A DNA stretch of 64,000 bases from Aequorivita viscosa (GCF_900106795.1 NZ_FNNS01000008.1:1-64000); one strand, 5' to 3'. Counted from the first letter of the stretch, positions 7,499-16,758 are shown. Numbers and translations are program-made. Notes: a model not told the origin generated them from the sequence alone.

Positions 7499-9052
7499 TT
7501 AGAAAGGAACATCGTTTTCATGCCCTCCACCAAAATCATCATTCATTGAGCTACCAAACGCTTCATTAGCTGATGGCAAATTCTTAGTTTTAAAAGAATC
7601 GTCATTTGCAGCATCATTCATTCTTGAATAAATTTCTGTTGGTGTATCAAAAGTATCGAGGTTTTCGAACTTACCAAGATGCCCAACGAACTTAAGTCTA
7701 ATTTCATCTAAGCCACCATTTCTGTGTTTCGCGACAATAAATTCAGCTTGGCCAGCGGTTGGTGAATGTTCTTCATCATCCCATTCATCAATTTTGTAGT
7801 ATTCTGGACGATAAATAAATGATACAATATCGGCATCCTGTTCAATTGCACCAGACTCACGAAGGTCGGAAAGCAGCGGGCGTTTACTCCCTCCACGGGT
7901 TTCTACTGCTCTAGAAAGCTGCGAAAGTGCAATTACTGGAATGCTTAATTCTTTAGCTAGTGCTTTTAAGTTTCGAGAAATAGTAGAAATTTCCTGCTCA
8001 CGATTTCCTCCTTTCTGGCTTCCGCCTGCTGTCATTAATTGAAGGTAATCAATTACAATTAGTTTAATATCGTGTTGAGATGAGAGTCTTCTAGCTTTTG
8101 CACGAAGGTCGAAAATAGAAAGCGAAGGGGTATCATCTATAAATAATGGTGCTTTCTCCAAATTTTTCACCTTCACATTTAATTGTTCCCATTCGTGCTT
8201 CTCAAGATTTCCAGTACGTAGTTTCTCTGAACTTAGATGAGTTTCTGACGAAATTAAACGCGTGATAAGCTGAACTGAGGACATCTCTAATGAGAAAAAT
8301 GCCACAGGAATATTGTGTTCTACAGCCATATTTCGCGCCATAGATAGCGTTAAAGCCGTTTTACCCATACCTGGACGAGCGGCAATAATAATCAAATCAC
8401 TTGGTTGCCATCCCGAAGTTAGTTCATCAAGTTTAGAAAAACCTGAAGGAACTCCAGAAAGTCCTTCTTTATTGGCTATTTCTTCAATTCTTTTCTTCGC
8501 TTGAATAACTAAGTCTTGCGCCGTTTCAGAAGATTTTTTAATATTTCCTTGAGTTACCTCATAGAGTTTTGCTTCTGCGCTATCTAACAAATCGAAAACA
8601 TCGGTTCCTTCGTCGTATGAAGCCTCTATTATTTCATTCGAAATTTTAATTAAGCTACGCTGAATATATTTTTGAAGAATAATACGTGCGTGGAATTCAA
8701 TATGTGCCGAAGAAGACACTTTTTGAGTGAGTTGAATCAAGTAAAACTCACCTCCTGCCAAGTCTAATTTTCCAGCTTTTTTAAGTTGTGACGAAACGGT
8801 TAATAAGTCAATTGGTTGACTATCTTCAAACAATGCATAAATCGCTTCAAAAATGTATTGATGCGCTGGTCTATAAAAAACATCGGCGTTTAAAATGTCA
8901 ATAACCTCATCGACTCCTTTTTTATCAATCATCAATGCGCCGAGAACAACCTCTTCTAAATCAATTGCTTGCGGAGGAACCTTCCCTTTTTCAAGCGAGA
9001 TAACCTGCGAACTGCGGGGTGAAAAACTAGTGTGGGGTTTAATTTTTTCCAT
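7499..9052 (-). CDS. dnaB: Replicative DNA helicase DnaB
   Basis: The hexameric 5'-3' helicase that unwinds DNA at the replication fork. 517 residues from ATG 9052 (MEKIKPHTSF). The frame extends 12 codons further to 9088, but that sequence is unlike the family. The N-terminal DnaB domain (about 30-135) with PPQAIDLEEVVLGALMID is followed by the RecA-like domain with Walker A ARPGMGKTALTLS, Walker B LIVIDYLQLM and the DLRESGAIEQDAD motif. There is no intein. The C-terminus is acidic and polar (ending HENDVPF), as often seen in this phylum. A TACATTCG box at 9064-9057 (minus) could be its -7 element, which would leave almost no leader. Confidence 0.97.
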   Translation of the reverse strand: MEKIKPHTSFSPRSSQVISLEKGKVPPQAIDLEEVVLGALMIDKKGVDEVIDILNADVFYRPAHQYIFEAIYALFEDSQPIDLLTVSSQLKKAGKLDLAGGEFYLIQLTQKVSSSAHIEFHARIILQKYIQRSLIKISNEIIEASYDEGTDVFDLLDSAEAKLYEVTQGNIKKSSETAQDLVIQAKKRIEEIANKEGLSGVPSGFSKLDELTSGWQPSDLIIIAARPGMGKTALTLSMARNMAVEHNIPVAFFSLEMSSVQLITRLISSETHLSSEKLRTGNLEKHEWEQLNVKVKNLEKAPLFIDDTPSLSIFDLRAKARRLSSQHDIKLIVIDYLQLMTAGGSQKGGNREQEISTISRNLKALAKELSIPVIALSQLSRAVETRGGSKRPLLSDLRESGAIEQDADIVSFIYRPEYYKIDEWDDEEHSPTAGQAEFIVAKHRNGGLDEIRLKFVGHLGKFENLDTFDTPTEIYSRMNDAANDDSFKTKNLPSANEAFGSSMNDDFGGGHENDVPF

Positions 9053-9163
9053 TGAGCGAATGTAAAGAAAATGATGAGATGAATCCATTATTTTTTAGGA
9101 TTCTCTATTAACATGTCGTCAACAATCTAACTGTTAACAACTTCAAATTTATGTTTATAACCA

Positions 9164-9195
9164 CAAAAAAAATCCGAAGCACGAACCTCGGATTT
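9164..9195 (-). terminator. Terminator of accA
   Basis: On the minus strand AAATCCGA pairs with TCGGATTT (9188-9195 and 9170-9177 on the plus strand), followed by a run of eight or more T residues (plus-strand A run 9165-9172). It lies 26 bp past the accA stop. Confidence 0.85.
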
Positions 9196-9220
9196 GCGGT
9201 ATTGTATACTATAGTTACTT

Positions 9221-10174
9221 CTACCCTTTAAAGGCTCCCATGTCCAGATATTTGTCCATCCGTTTTTTAACCAAATCTGTTGGGGATAACATTTTTAATT
9301 CTTTGTAAGTCTTTTCAATAACCTCAGCAACGGTCAAAAATGTTTTTTCGCGATTGCTATGAGCGCCACCTAAAGGTTCTTTTACTATCTCATCGATAAG
9401 TTTGAGTTTTTTCATATCGGTAGCTGTAAGTTTTAAGGCTTCAGCTGCTTGTTCTTTATACTCCCAGCTTCGCCATAAAATAGATGAACAGCTTTCTGGA
9501 GAAATAACCGAATACCAAGTATTTTCAAGCATAAGGACTCTATCGCCTACACCAATACCTAAAGCGCCGCCACTGGCACCTTCACCTATTATTATTACAA
9601 TTATAGGCACTTTTAATCGAGTCATTTCCAAAATATTTCGAGCAATCGCCTCTCCTTGTCCTCTTTCTTCAGCTTCAAGTCCTGGAAAAGCACCTGGAGT
9701 ATCAACAAGAGTAACAACTGGAAGCCCGAACTTTTCGGCAGATTTCATTAAGCGCAACGCCTTTCTGTAGCCTTCTGGATTTGCCATACCAAAATTTCGG
9801 TATTGGCGGGTTTTAGTATTGTATCCTTTTTGCTGGCCAATGAACATATAGCTCTGATTTCCAATTTTACCTAAACCGCCGACCATTGCCTTATCATCCT
9901 TAAAGTTTCTATCGCCGTGAAGTTCTAAAAAAGAATCCCCACACATGGCGTTAATATAATCCATAGTATAAGGACGGTCTGGATGACGTGAAAGCTGCAC
10001 TCGCTGCCAAGGCGTAAGATTTTTATATATTTCTGCTTTCTTTTCCTTGAGCTTTTTTTCAATTTGCTTACAGGTATTGCTAACATCTACATCGCTCTCC
10101 TCTCCTATAAGACAAGCTTTTTCGTATTGTTCCTGTAGTTCCTTAATAGGCAATTCAAAATCGAGATATTCCAT
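9221..10174 (-). CDS. accA: Acetyl-CoA carboxylase carboxyltransferase subunit alpha
   Basis: Transfers the carboxyl group from biotin to acetyl-CoA to give malonyl-CoA, the first step of fatty-acid synthesis, together with AccD. 317 residues. The N-terminal helical region ([14 protein letters not shown]) is followed by the crotonase-like core, with [24 protein letters not shown], and the oxyanion-hole glycines in [16 protein letters not shown], then [17 protein letters not shown]. Length and motifs match AccA; accD is not nearby. It has its own -7 box and its own terminator, so it appears monocistronic. Confidence 0.97.
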   Translation of the reverse strand: MEYLDFELPIKELQEQYEKACLIGEESDVDVSNTCKQIEKKLKEKKAEIYKNLTPWQRVQLSRHPDRPYTMDYINAMCGDSFLELHGDRNFKDDKAMVGGLGKIGNQSYMFIGQQKGYNTKTRQYRNFGMANPEGYRKALRLMKSAEKFGLPVVTLVDTPGAFPGLEAEERGQGEAIARNILEMTRLKVPIIVIIIGEGASGGALGIGVGDRVLMLENTWYSVISPESCSSILWRSWEYKEQAAEALKLTATDMKKLKLIDEIVKEPLGGAHSNREKTFLTVAEVIEKTYKELKMLSPTDLVKKRMDKYLDMGAFKG

Positions 10175-10207
10175 ATTAACTACCTTTCTTTAAAATTTAT
10201 TAATTCA

Positions 10208-10215
10208 CAAAGATA
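10208..10215 (-). promoter_or_regulatory. -7 element of accA
   Basis: Minus strand TATCTTTG (10215-10208), a perfect TAnnTTTG, 34 bp upstream of the accA ATG. A good -33 TTG is not evident at the usual spacing. Confidence 0.6.
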
Positions 10216-10226
10216 AAATTTTGTGC

Positions 10227-11129
10227 TTAGGTTTTTGATAATCTTTTTCGTTTTCTTTCCTGAGTAATCTTAATAATTCCGTTAGCTATGACTGTCAACA
10301 AGATAATGATAGCTCCGTAGTAAAACTGAGACCCCATTTTTTCAGCATCTCCCAAAACCAACAAAGCTAATATTATTCCGTAAACCGGCTCCATATTAAT
10401 AGTTAACATTACGGTATAGGGACTTATCCATTTCATAACGTGAATAGAAGCTATAAAAGCATACGCAGTACAACCCGAAGCTAAAATGGCTAGATACATC
10501 CAATCGTGAGTAGAAACACTAAAAAATTCGGTGGTAAAACTGCCAGAGATAGCGAGATATATGGAGATTCCGATGACACCAAATAGCAATTCATAAAACG
10601 ATATAGCCGAAGCCTTATGTTTCAAAACGAATTTCCCATTAATTACAGAAAACAATGCGCTTAAAAATGCAGATATTAAGGCTAAAACAATTCCTAATGT
10701 ATAGGAAGCCTCTACATCAAAAATGATATAAAGTCCGACCATTACTAGCAGTCCAAAAAACACCTCATACCAAATAATTTTTCTTCCATAAAGTAATGGC
10801 TCTAGTAGCGATGTAAAAAATGCTCCTGTAGAAATAACAGCAAGCGTTACCGAAACATTTGATGCTTTTATTGCACCAAAAAAAGTGAGCCAATGTAAAG
10901 CAATGATGATTCCAGCCAAGGCAAAACCGCCTAGCGTCTTCATTGAGAACCTAAGGTTCTCCTTTTTAATTTTTAAGTACAAAAACACAAATCCGGTAGC
11001 CAGTAACATTCTATACCAAACTAGTGGAATTGCTTCAAGAGTTATCAATGCTCCTAAAACCGCAGTGAATCCCCAAATAAAAACTATAAAATGGAGATGA
11101 AGGTAGTTGAGGAGCTTATCGTTTTGCAT
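10227..11129 (-). CDS. EamA/DMT-family transporter
   Basis: 300 residues with about ten hydrophobic segments arranged as two EamA repeats: the first from about 8-135 (FIVFIWGFTAVLGALITLEAIP), the second from about 150-285 (LALISAFLSALFSVINGKFV), the order of inner-membrane drug/metabolite exporters. A Lys/Arg-rich tail (TQERKRKRLSKT) closes the protein and should be cytoplasmic. The start overlaps the end of the upstream LptF/G gene by 14 bp, so the two are translated together as the end of the tgt operon. Substrate cannot be read from the sequence; amino acids or other metabolites are typical. Confidence 0.9.
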   Translation of the reverse strand: MQNDKLLNYLHLHFIVFIWGFTAVLGALITLEAIPLVWYRMLLATGFVFLYLKIKKENLRFSMKTLGGFALAGIIIALHWLTFFGAIKASNVSVTLAVISTGAFFTSLLEPLLYGRKIIWYEVFFGLLVMVGLYIIFDVEASYTLGIVLALISAFLSALFSVINGKFVLKHKASAISFYELLFGVIGISIYLAISGSFTTEFFSVSTHDWMYLAILASGCTAYAFIASIHVMKWISPYTVMLTINMEPVYGIILALLVLGDAEKMGSQFYYGAIIILLTVIANGIIKITQERKRKRLSKT

Positions 11130-12195
11130 TTCTTAAAAGATAAATTGCCAGGATTGCGAACACAATATTCGGAAACCAAGTGGCAATAAAAGGTGAGAAT
11201 GAACTCTGCTCGGCCATTGTTCCGAAGACTTTATCAAAAAAGATAAAAATCATTCCAATACCGATTCCTATGGCGAGGTTTACGCCCATCCCTCCTCTTC
11301 TTTTTACAGAAGATACAGCTACTGCGATAATGGTAAGTATATATGCAGAAACAGGTAAACTCCAGCGTTTGTAGCGAACAACTTCATACCTTCCAATATT
11401 CGATGATCCCCGTGCCTTTTCTTTTTTAATAAAATCGTTTAATTCTGTAAAACTAAGTGTTTCAGCTATGTAGGTTACTGGGGTTAAATCTTCCAAATCA
11501 AAAGAAAACACAGTATCTAATCGTTGACTTCGCTCTAAAATATCAGAAGTTTTTCCAATTTCTCTTTTTGTATAGTTGAAAAGTGTATACGTACTGTCCT
11601 CAGGGTTGTATTTAATTTGTGTAGCCGCAATTTTATACTTCATTTCGTTGCCCTCGAAATGCTCCAAAGTAAAATTACTTCCAATATTCTCATTTACATT
11701 GAAATAGCTCACGTAGATATAATCGTTATCATTAATTTGGGTATAGACGTTGTTCTGATCTCGATCTTGCTTCCCTTTTTTTAAATAATTATATGAAAAC
11801 TCATTAAAGCCTTTACTCGCCTTGGGCGCTAAATACATACTGAATATCAAGGCTGAAATACATACAATAGTAGCTCCAATTATATAAGGTCGTAAAAATC
11901 GATAATAGGAAACACCGCTACTCAAAAATGCAATAACTTCGGTGTTGTTAGCGAGTTTTGAAGTAAACCAGATTACTGATAAGAAGAGGAATAAAGGAAA
12001 AAGGAGGTTGGCAAAATAGATGGTAAAGTCGTACAAATACTTTATCACCTCTATTATTGGCACTTCGTTATCGAGAATTTTATCAATCTTTTCAGCAAGG
12101 TGAACTGTTATACCTATAGGAATAAAAAGCAGCAACAAAAGGGCGAAGGTGCCCAAGTATTTTCGCAATATGTATCTATCCAGTATGCTGAGCAT
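11116..12195 (-). CDS. LptF/LptG-family permease
   Basis: Inner-membrane permease of the lipopolysaccharide exporter (LptB2FG), which extracts LPS and drives it to the outer membrane. 359 residues. The N-terminal transmembrane block (LDRYILRKYLGTFALLLLLF) and three further helices carry a periplasmic beta-jellyroll insert of about 190 residues (from about 115 to 270), followed by a C-terminal membrane block with GGMGVNLAIGIGIGMIFIFFD, as in YjgP/YjgQ. In Bacteroidota such genes often follow tgt, as here (1-nt gap). Whether it acts as LptF or LptG cannot be decided from one sequence. Confidence 0.92.
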   Translation of the reverse strand: MLSILDRYILRKYLGTFALLLLLFIPIGITVHLAEKIDKILDNEVPIIEVIKYLYDFTIYFANLLFPLFLFLSVIWFTSKLANNTEVIAFLSSGVSYYRFLRPYIIGATIVCISALIFSMYLAPKASKGFNEFSYNYLKKGKQDRDQNNVYTQINDNDYIYVSYFNVNENIGSNFTLEHFEGNEMKYKIAATQIKYNPEDSTYTLFNYTKREIGKTSDILERSQRLDTVFSFDLEDLTPVTYIAETLSFTELNDFIKKEKARGSSNIGRYEVVRYKRWSLPVSAYILTIIAVAVSSVKRRGGMGVNLAIGIGIGMIFIFFDKVFGTMAEQSSFSPFIATWFPNIVFAILAIYLLRNAKR

Positions 12196-12196
12196 A

Positions 12197-13327
12197 TTAC
12201 AGTCGTTGATCTAGTTTCTTGACCATGCTTTCCTTCCACGAAGCAAAATCTCCCGCTAATATATGTTTTCTGGCTTCGCGAACCAACCAAAGGTAAAATC
12301 CAAGGTTATGAATACTACCAATCTGTCTTCCTAACATTTCGTTTACGGTAAATAAATGTCGTAAATAGGCTTTACTATATTCGGTATCTACCCAAGTAAT
12401 TCCCATGGGGTCTATAGGAGAGAAATCATCTTCCCATTTTTTATTTTTGATATTTATAATTCCTTCAGAAGTAAAAAGCATTCCATTACGTCCGTTTCGC
12501 GTAGGCATTACACAGTCGAACATATCTATTCCCAAAGCAATATTTTCCAAAATATTGACCGGAGTTCCTACTCCCATCAAGTATCGAGGCTTATCTTTTG
12601 GAAGAATCTCTGTAACCACAGCTGTCATTTCGTACATTTCTTCTGCCGGTTCTCCAACAGAAAGTCCGCCAATGGCGTTTCCTTCTGCACCTACTGAAGC
12701 AATATATTCTGCCGATTGTTTTCGCAAATCTTTATAGGTACTCCCTTGAACAATCGGGAAAAAAGACTGATCGAAACCGTATTTTACAGGTGATTTCCCT
12801 AAATGATTAATACATCGATCTAGCCATCGATGCGTCATATGCATAGATCGTTTTGCGTAATTATAATTACACGGATAAGGCGCACATTCATCAAAGGCCA
12901 TAATAATGTCCGCACCAATTGTGCGCTGGATTTCCATTACATTTTCTGGAGTAAACAGGTGATAACTGCCATCTATATGGCTTTTAAACTTCACCCCTTC
13001 TTCTTTGATTTTTCTATTTGCCGAAAGCGAATACACCTGATACCCACCGCTATCGGTAAGAATATTTCGGTCCCAATTCATGAATTTATGAAGTCCTCCT
13101 GCCTTTTCAAGAATTGGCATCTGCGGACGTAGGTATAAATGATAGGTATTACCAAGAATTATATCTGGATTTATATCCTCTCTAAGTTCGCGTTGATGAA
13201 CTCCTTTTACCGAGCCCACTGTTCCCACAGGCATAAATATTGGAGTTTCAATTACTCCGTGATCGGTTGTTATTGTTGCCGCACGAGCGTCGCTATTTAT
13301 ATCTGTAGCTTCTAATTTAAATTGCAT
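12197..13327 (-). CDS. tgt: Queuine tRNA-ribosyltransferase lacking the zinc cysteines
   Basis: Swaps guanine 34 of GUN-anticodon tRNAs for a queuosine precursor. 376 residues in a TIM-barrel: FMPVGTVGSVKGV, LGNTYHLYLRP, the catalytic stretch SGGYQVYSL, FDECAPYP, GGLSVGEPAEEMYEM and MPTRNGRNGMLFT are all present. The usual C-terminal zinc site, C-x-C-x2-C, is absent: the segment reads PIDPMGITWVDTEYSKAYLR, although the later His in SIHNLGFY is kept. As I recall, Bacteroidota Tgt proteins commonly show this substitution. The gene opens a tgt-LptF/G-EamA operon and has a TATCTTTG box 22 bp upstream. Confidence 0.95.
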   Translation of the reverse strand: MQFKLEATDINSDARAATITTDHGVIETPIFMPVGTVGSVKGVHQRELREDINPDIILGNTYHLYLRPQMPILEKAGGLHKFMNWDRNILTDSGGYQVYSLSANRKIKEEGVKFKSHIDGSYHLFTPENVMEIQRTIGADIIMAFDECAPYPCNYNYAKRSMHMTHRWLDRCINHLGKSPVKYGFDQSFFPIVQGSTYKDLRKQSAEYIASVGAEGNAIGGLSVGEPAEEMYEMTAVVTEILPKDKPRYLMGVGTPVNILENIALGIDMFDCVMPTRNGRNGMLFTSEGIINIKNKKWEDDFSPIDPMGITWVDTEYSKAYLRHLFTVNEMLGRQIGSIHNLGFYLWLVREARKHILAGDFASWKESMVKKLDQRL

Positions 13328-13348
13328 TCAGCTAATTTTAGTAAGTCG

Positions 13349-13356
13349 CAAAGATA
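13349..13356 (-). promoter_or_regulatory. -7 element of the tgt operon
   Basis: Minus strand TATCTTTG (13356-13349), followed by CGAC, ending 21 bp before the tgt ATG. No TTG is seen at the usual -33 distance; the upstream sequence consists of AATCTAAAATC-type repeats. Confidence 0.62.
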
Positions 13357-13630
13357 GCATTATGGATTTTAGATTTTAGATTTTGGAATGACGATTTTGG
13401 ATAGTCGAATTTAGATTGATGGTTTTTCATTTAAGACATTACCCGATACTTCCTAAAGAGTCTCTATTAGTAAAGAATGAAAATTTAATAAAAACGGTCA
13501 ACGCTAATTAGGGAAGTTCTGCACCTGTCATCTAGCATCTAATGGCTAATATCTGTCATACAACACCCAGCATCTAGCACCCATCTGTTAACAAAACTCC
13601 AAAATCGTTAATAAACCCTTCTTCTCCTTT
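13357..13630. other. Gene-free spacer with short degenerate repeats
   Basis: No ORF or RNA gene is seen. The left part repeats TTTTAGATTTTGGA-like units (about 13366-13405). The part around 13525-13585 repeats ATCTAGCATCT/CATCTAGCACC and ATCTGTCATAC-like units. Such degenerate short repeats are common between flavobacterial operons. The spacer separates divergent tgt and transketolase. Confidence 0.5.
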
Positions 13631-13661
13631 TTGACCACCAAACTTAAAAGCATTACTTTTA
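13631..13661 (+). promoter_or_regulatory. Promoter of the transketolase genes
   Basis: TTG (13631-13633), 20-base spacer, TACTTTTA (13654-13661), one base off TAnnTTTG, 21 bp before the ATG at 13683. Confidence 0.65.
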
Positions 13662-13682
13662 CAGTGTAAATAAAAACTCATT

Positions 13683-14528
13683 ATGGCAGATTATAAAGCT
13701 CTTGAAGATTTGGTTATTCAAGTTCGAAGAGACATTTTAAGACAGGTACACAAAGTTAACTCAGGGCATCCTGGAGGATCGTTAGGTTGTGCCGAATTTT
13801 TTGTAGCCCTTTACAACGAAATCATGGAGCGCAAGGATTCCTTCGCGATGGACGGCAAAGATGAAGACATCTTCTTTCTTTCCAACGGACATATTTCCCC
13901 TGTGTTCTACAGTGTTTTGGCACGATCTGGATACTTTCCAGTTGAAGAACTAAACACCTTTAGATTGTTAAACTCTAGACTTCAAGGTCATCCAACCACA
14001 CACGAAGGCTTACCAGGGGTTAGAATTGCTTCAGGTTCACTGGGGCAAGGAATCTCAGCCGCTATTGGTGCTGCATTGGCTAAAAAACTAAACAACGACA
14101 ACCACATAGTTTATGCTCTTTGTGGCGATGGTGAATTACAAGAAGGACAAAATTGGGAAGCAATTATGTATGCCGCCGGAAACAGCGTGGACAATTTAAT
14201 TGTTACCGTAGATCTAAACGGGCAACAAATTGACGGATCAACAGACAATGTACTTCCTTTAGGAAATGTAAGAGCTAAGTTTGAAGCTTTTGGCTGGGAT
14301 GTTTTAGATATAAAAGAAGGAAACGACTTGAAAGCAATTATTCCAGGAATGCAAAAAGCAAAGGAAAGAACTGGCAACGGTAAGCCTGTTTGTGTTTTGT
14401 TACATACTGTTATGGGTAATGGTGTTGATTTTATGATGCACACACACGACTGGCACGGAAAAGCACCTAACGACGAACAACTAGAAAATGCACTATCGCA
14501 GAATCCAGTTACTTTAGGGGATTATTGA
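13683..14528 (+). CDS. Transketolase, N-terminal (TPP-binding) subunit
   Basis: 281 residues covering the thiamine-diphosphate binding half of transketolase, which moves two-carbon ketol units in the non-oxidative pentose phosphate pathway. Visible are HKVNSGHPGGSLG, FFLSNGHISPVFYSVL, LQGHPTTHEGLPGVRIASGS and the TPP motif GDGELQEGQNWEA ending in VDLNGQQIDG. The second half of the enzyme is a separate gene 126 bp downstream, and the pair together equals one full-length transketolase. Split transketolases are found in many bacteria and archaea. The final residues (VTLGDY) make a normal chain end. Confidence 0.94.
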   Translation: MADYKALEDLVIQVRRDILRQVHKVNSGHPGGSLGCAEFFVALYNEIMERKDSFAMDGKDEDIFFLSNGHISPVFYSVLARSGYFPVEELNTFRLLNSRLQGHPTTHEGLPGVRIASGSLGQGISAAIGAALAKKLNNDNHIVYALCGDGELQEGQNWEAIMYAAGNSVDNLIVTVDLNGQQIDGSTDNVLPLGNVRAKFEAFGWDVLDIKEGNDLKAIIPGMQKAKERTGNGKPVCVLLHTVMGNGVDFMMHTHDWHGKAPNDEQLENALSQNPVTLGDY

Positions 14529-14654
14529 TCCCCCTACCCCTTAAGGGGAACTCAAACTCAATGAAAACATTAATTGTAAAAACGACCTAAGAAAACCCCT
14601 CCTTTGGAGAGGTTGGAGAGGACTAAAAGATACCCGCCTGCGCGGGCAATAAAT
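14529..14654. repeat. Three small palindromic elements between the transketolase genes
   Basis: The gap holds a perfect 12-bp palindrome CCCCTTAAGGGG (14537-14548), an imperfect hairpin AACCCCTCC/GGAGAGGTT around 14594-14614, and CCCGCCTGCGCGGG (14633-14646). The last matches, with one change in its 12-bp core, the repeat found in and beside the RNase P RNA gene. The elements lie within a probable two-gene transcript and could affect the relative expression of the subunits. Confidence 0.6.
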
Positions 14655-15608
14655 ATGAAAAAATATACAGATTCAGGCAAAAAAGACACTCGCTCTGGTT
14701 TTGGTGATGGATTAACCGAACTTGGGAAGAAGAATAAGGATGTAGTAGCGCTTTGTGCAGACCTAACAGGTTCGCTAAAAATGGACGACTTTAAAAAGAA
14801 TCATCCAGAACGATTCTTTCAAGTGGGGATTGCCGAGGCTAATATGATTGGAATGGCGGCAGGAATGACCATCGGCGGTAAAATTCCGTTTACAGGTACA
14901 TTCGCGAACTTCTCTACAGGAAGGGTATACGACCAAATTCGCCAGAGTGTAGCTTATAGTGGGAAAAACGTGAAAATATGCGCTTCACACGCAGGATTAA
15001 CCTTAGGTGAAGACGGTGCAACACACCAAATTCTAGAAGATATCGGATTAATGAAAATGCTTCCAGGAATGACTGTAATTAACACTTGCGATTACAATCA
15101 AACCAAAGCTGCCACTATCGCTATAGCCGATTATGAAGGCCCAGTATATCTTCGTTTTGGACGACCAAAAGTGGCTAACTTCACTCCTGAAGACCAAAAC
15201 TTCCAAATAGGAAAAGCAGTTCAACTGCAAGAAGGAACTGATGTTACAATAATTGCTACCGGACATTTAGTTTGGGAAGCTTTACAGGCAGCAGAAACGC
15301 TTAATGAGAAAGGTATCAAAGCAGACGTAATCAACATCCATACAATAAAACCTTTGGATGATGATGCAATTCTAAAAAGCGTTAAAAAAACTGGTTGTGT
15401 AGTAACCGCAGAGGAACACAATTTCCTTGGTGGTTTAGGCGAAAGTGTAGCTAGATTACTTTCAACACAGCATCCAGCACCACAGGAATTTATAGCAACA
15501 CAAGACACCTTTGGCGAATCGGGTACTCCAGAACAATTAATGGAAAAATACGGCTTAAACGCTTCAGCAATTGTAAACGCTGTTAATAGAGTTATTGCTC
15601 GAAAATAA
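14655..15608 (+). CDS. Transketolase, C-terminal (pyrimidine-binding) subunit
   Basis: 317 residues from ATG 14655 (MKKYTDSGKKDTRSGFGDGL). The frame is open to a TTG at 14604, but that stretch is the repeat-derived spacer. It forms the second half of transketolase and contacts TPP from the partner subunit. It has the pyrimidine domain (VALCADLTGSLKM, FFQVGIAEANMIGMAAGM, GRVYDQIRQSVAYSG, SHAGLTLGEDGATHQ) and the C-terminal transketolase domain (GTDVTIIATGHLVWEAL, VVTAEEHNFLGGLGESVA). Length is normal. It is followed by a bidirectional terminator. Confidence 0.94.
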   Translation: MKKYTDSGKKDTRSGFGDGLTELGKKNKDVVALCADLTGSLKMDDFKKNHPERFFQVGIAEANMIGMAAGMTIGGKIPFTGTFANFSTGRVYDQIRQSVAYSGKNVKICASHAGLTLGEDGATHQILEDIGLMKMLPGMTVINTCDYNQTKAATIAIADYEGPVYLRFGRPKVANFTPEDQNFQIGKAVQLQEGTDVTIIATGHLVWEALQAAETLNEKGIKADVINIHTIKPLDDDAILKSVKKTGCVVTAEEHNFLGGLGESVARLLSTQHPAPQEFIATQDTFGESGTPEQLMEKYGLNASAIVNAVNRVIARK

Positions 15609-15691
15609 CGCGTTGTTCTTTATTGGATTGATGGTATTACTATTATAGTTTACTAAATTGATATTCGATAATTTTATAATTTCTTAAAAAT

Positions 15692-15724
15692 AAAATGCCC
15701 CTCTCGTTATGAAAGGGGCATTTT
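15692..15724. terminator. Bidirectional terminator
   Basis: AAAATGCCCCT (15692-15702) pairs with AGGGGCATTTT (15714-15724), an 11-bp stem with a loop of 11 bases and flanking A and T tracts. It serves the transketolase operon and the convergent lipoprotein gene. Confidence 0.88.
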
Positions 15725-15744
15725 ATTTATTTTCTTTTTTTATT

Positions 15745-16680
15745 CTAGATCGTTGGATCTAAGTAATCTTCGATACCATTTCCATTTTTATCTGGAAATT
15801 CTAGCGTTCCATCTTCATGAATAATTATTTCATCACGAGTTAAGCGGCGATCTCCATCATCATCGTTATCTAAATAATTTGGAATTCCGTCTCCGTCGGT
15901 ATCATCATCCATCAAGTACTGATTGTTATTTAAATCTTCCATATACGAAGGAATTCCGTCATTGTCGTGATCTGCAATTTCTCTTGAGAACAATTCGAAT
16001 GAGAAAATTAGCTGGTCATACGGAAGAATATTAGCTGTTGTTGGAGGATATTGATAGTACCCCAAGCCAGATGGCACAAAAACAGCTCCAATTCCGAAGT
16101 TCTCAAAAGTCAGAGTTCCGTCTGGATTGGTAGTTACGTTTGAAGCTCCTCTAAACTCAATTAAAGCTTGTTGTAACCCTCTAATTATACCTGCGCTAAG
16201 CCCTTGATCGTTTTGTTCATCAACTAAGTTAAAGCGAATTGGAGTTACCGCATTGTCAAACATTTCTAGGGTTAATGTTCTGCCCTCGTAAGTATTTGTT
16301 GTATTGTCAGAAAAGTGAGGTCTATCACCTTCACCTTCGCGAACTTTCAAATAATATAATTTATATTCAACGCTAGAATCAATCACATCAGTAACTACCT
16401 TAGAAGAAACTTGATCAATTAAAGGCGTTTTAGATGCATTTTCACCTGCAATTGTATCAAAAACAATTTTAAAGTTATCCGGATCCGTTAAAAAGTCTTC
16501 ATAGTTATAGAAGTGCGTTTCTAAGAACTCTTCAATTTCGGCTTGAGCACGTGCTGCTTCTGGCCCACGTTCTCTTGGCGGAGGTGGTGGCTCGGGCGAG
16601 TCATCATCCTTTTTACAAGAAACAGTAAAGGCGAACAAAGCTACCAATAAAACAAATATGTATTTAAATCTAATCATCAT
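15745..16680 (-). CDS. FKBP-type peptidyl-prolyl isomerase-like lipoprotein with acidic Ca-binding-type repeats
   Basis: 311 residues. A lipoprotein signal (MMIRFKYIFVLLVALFAFTVSCKK) ends in the lipobox Cys, followed by a Pro-rich linker (PEPPPPPRERG). The central part (about 95-245) resembles an FKBP fold: YEGRTLTLEMFDNAVTPIRF, GIIRGLQQALIEF and GIGAVFVPSGLGYYQYPP correspond to the typical blocks. The C-terminal 65 residues are Asp/Asn-rich loops (DNDGIPSYMED, DTDGDGIPNYLDND, DKNGNGIEDYLD) like thrombospondin type 3/EF-hand calcium loops. It is likely outer-membrane anchored and aids folding of exported proteins. Flavobacteria have several such lipoproteins; GldI is one, but this protein is larger. 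Two in-frame ATGs (16680, 16677) are equally possible starts. Confidence 0.85.
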   Translation of the reverse strand: MMIRFKYIFVLLVALFAFTVSCKKDDDSPEPPPPPRERGPEAARAQAEIEEFLETHFYNYEDFLTDPDNFKIVFDTIAGENASKTPLIDQVSSKVVTDVIDSSVEYKLYYLKVREGEGDRPHFSDNTTNTYEGRTLTLEMFDNAVTPIRFNLVDEQNDQGLSAGIIRGLQQALIEFRGASNVTTNPDGTLTFENFGIGAVFVPSGLGYYQYPPTTANILPYDQLIFSFELFSREIADHDNDGIPSYMEDLNNNQYLMDDDTDGDGIPNYLDNDDDGDRRLTRDEIIIHEDGTLEFPDKNGNGIEDYLDPTI

Positions 16681-16758
16681 CGCTAATTTGAGGGCGCAAG
16701 ATACAATTTTCGGTTATTTTTGTACACGCTATTAACGTTGTTTTTAGGTTTATAATTT

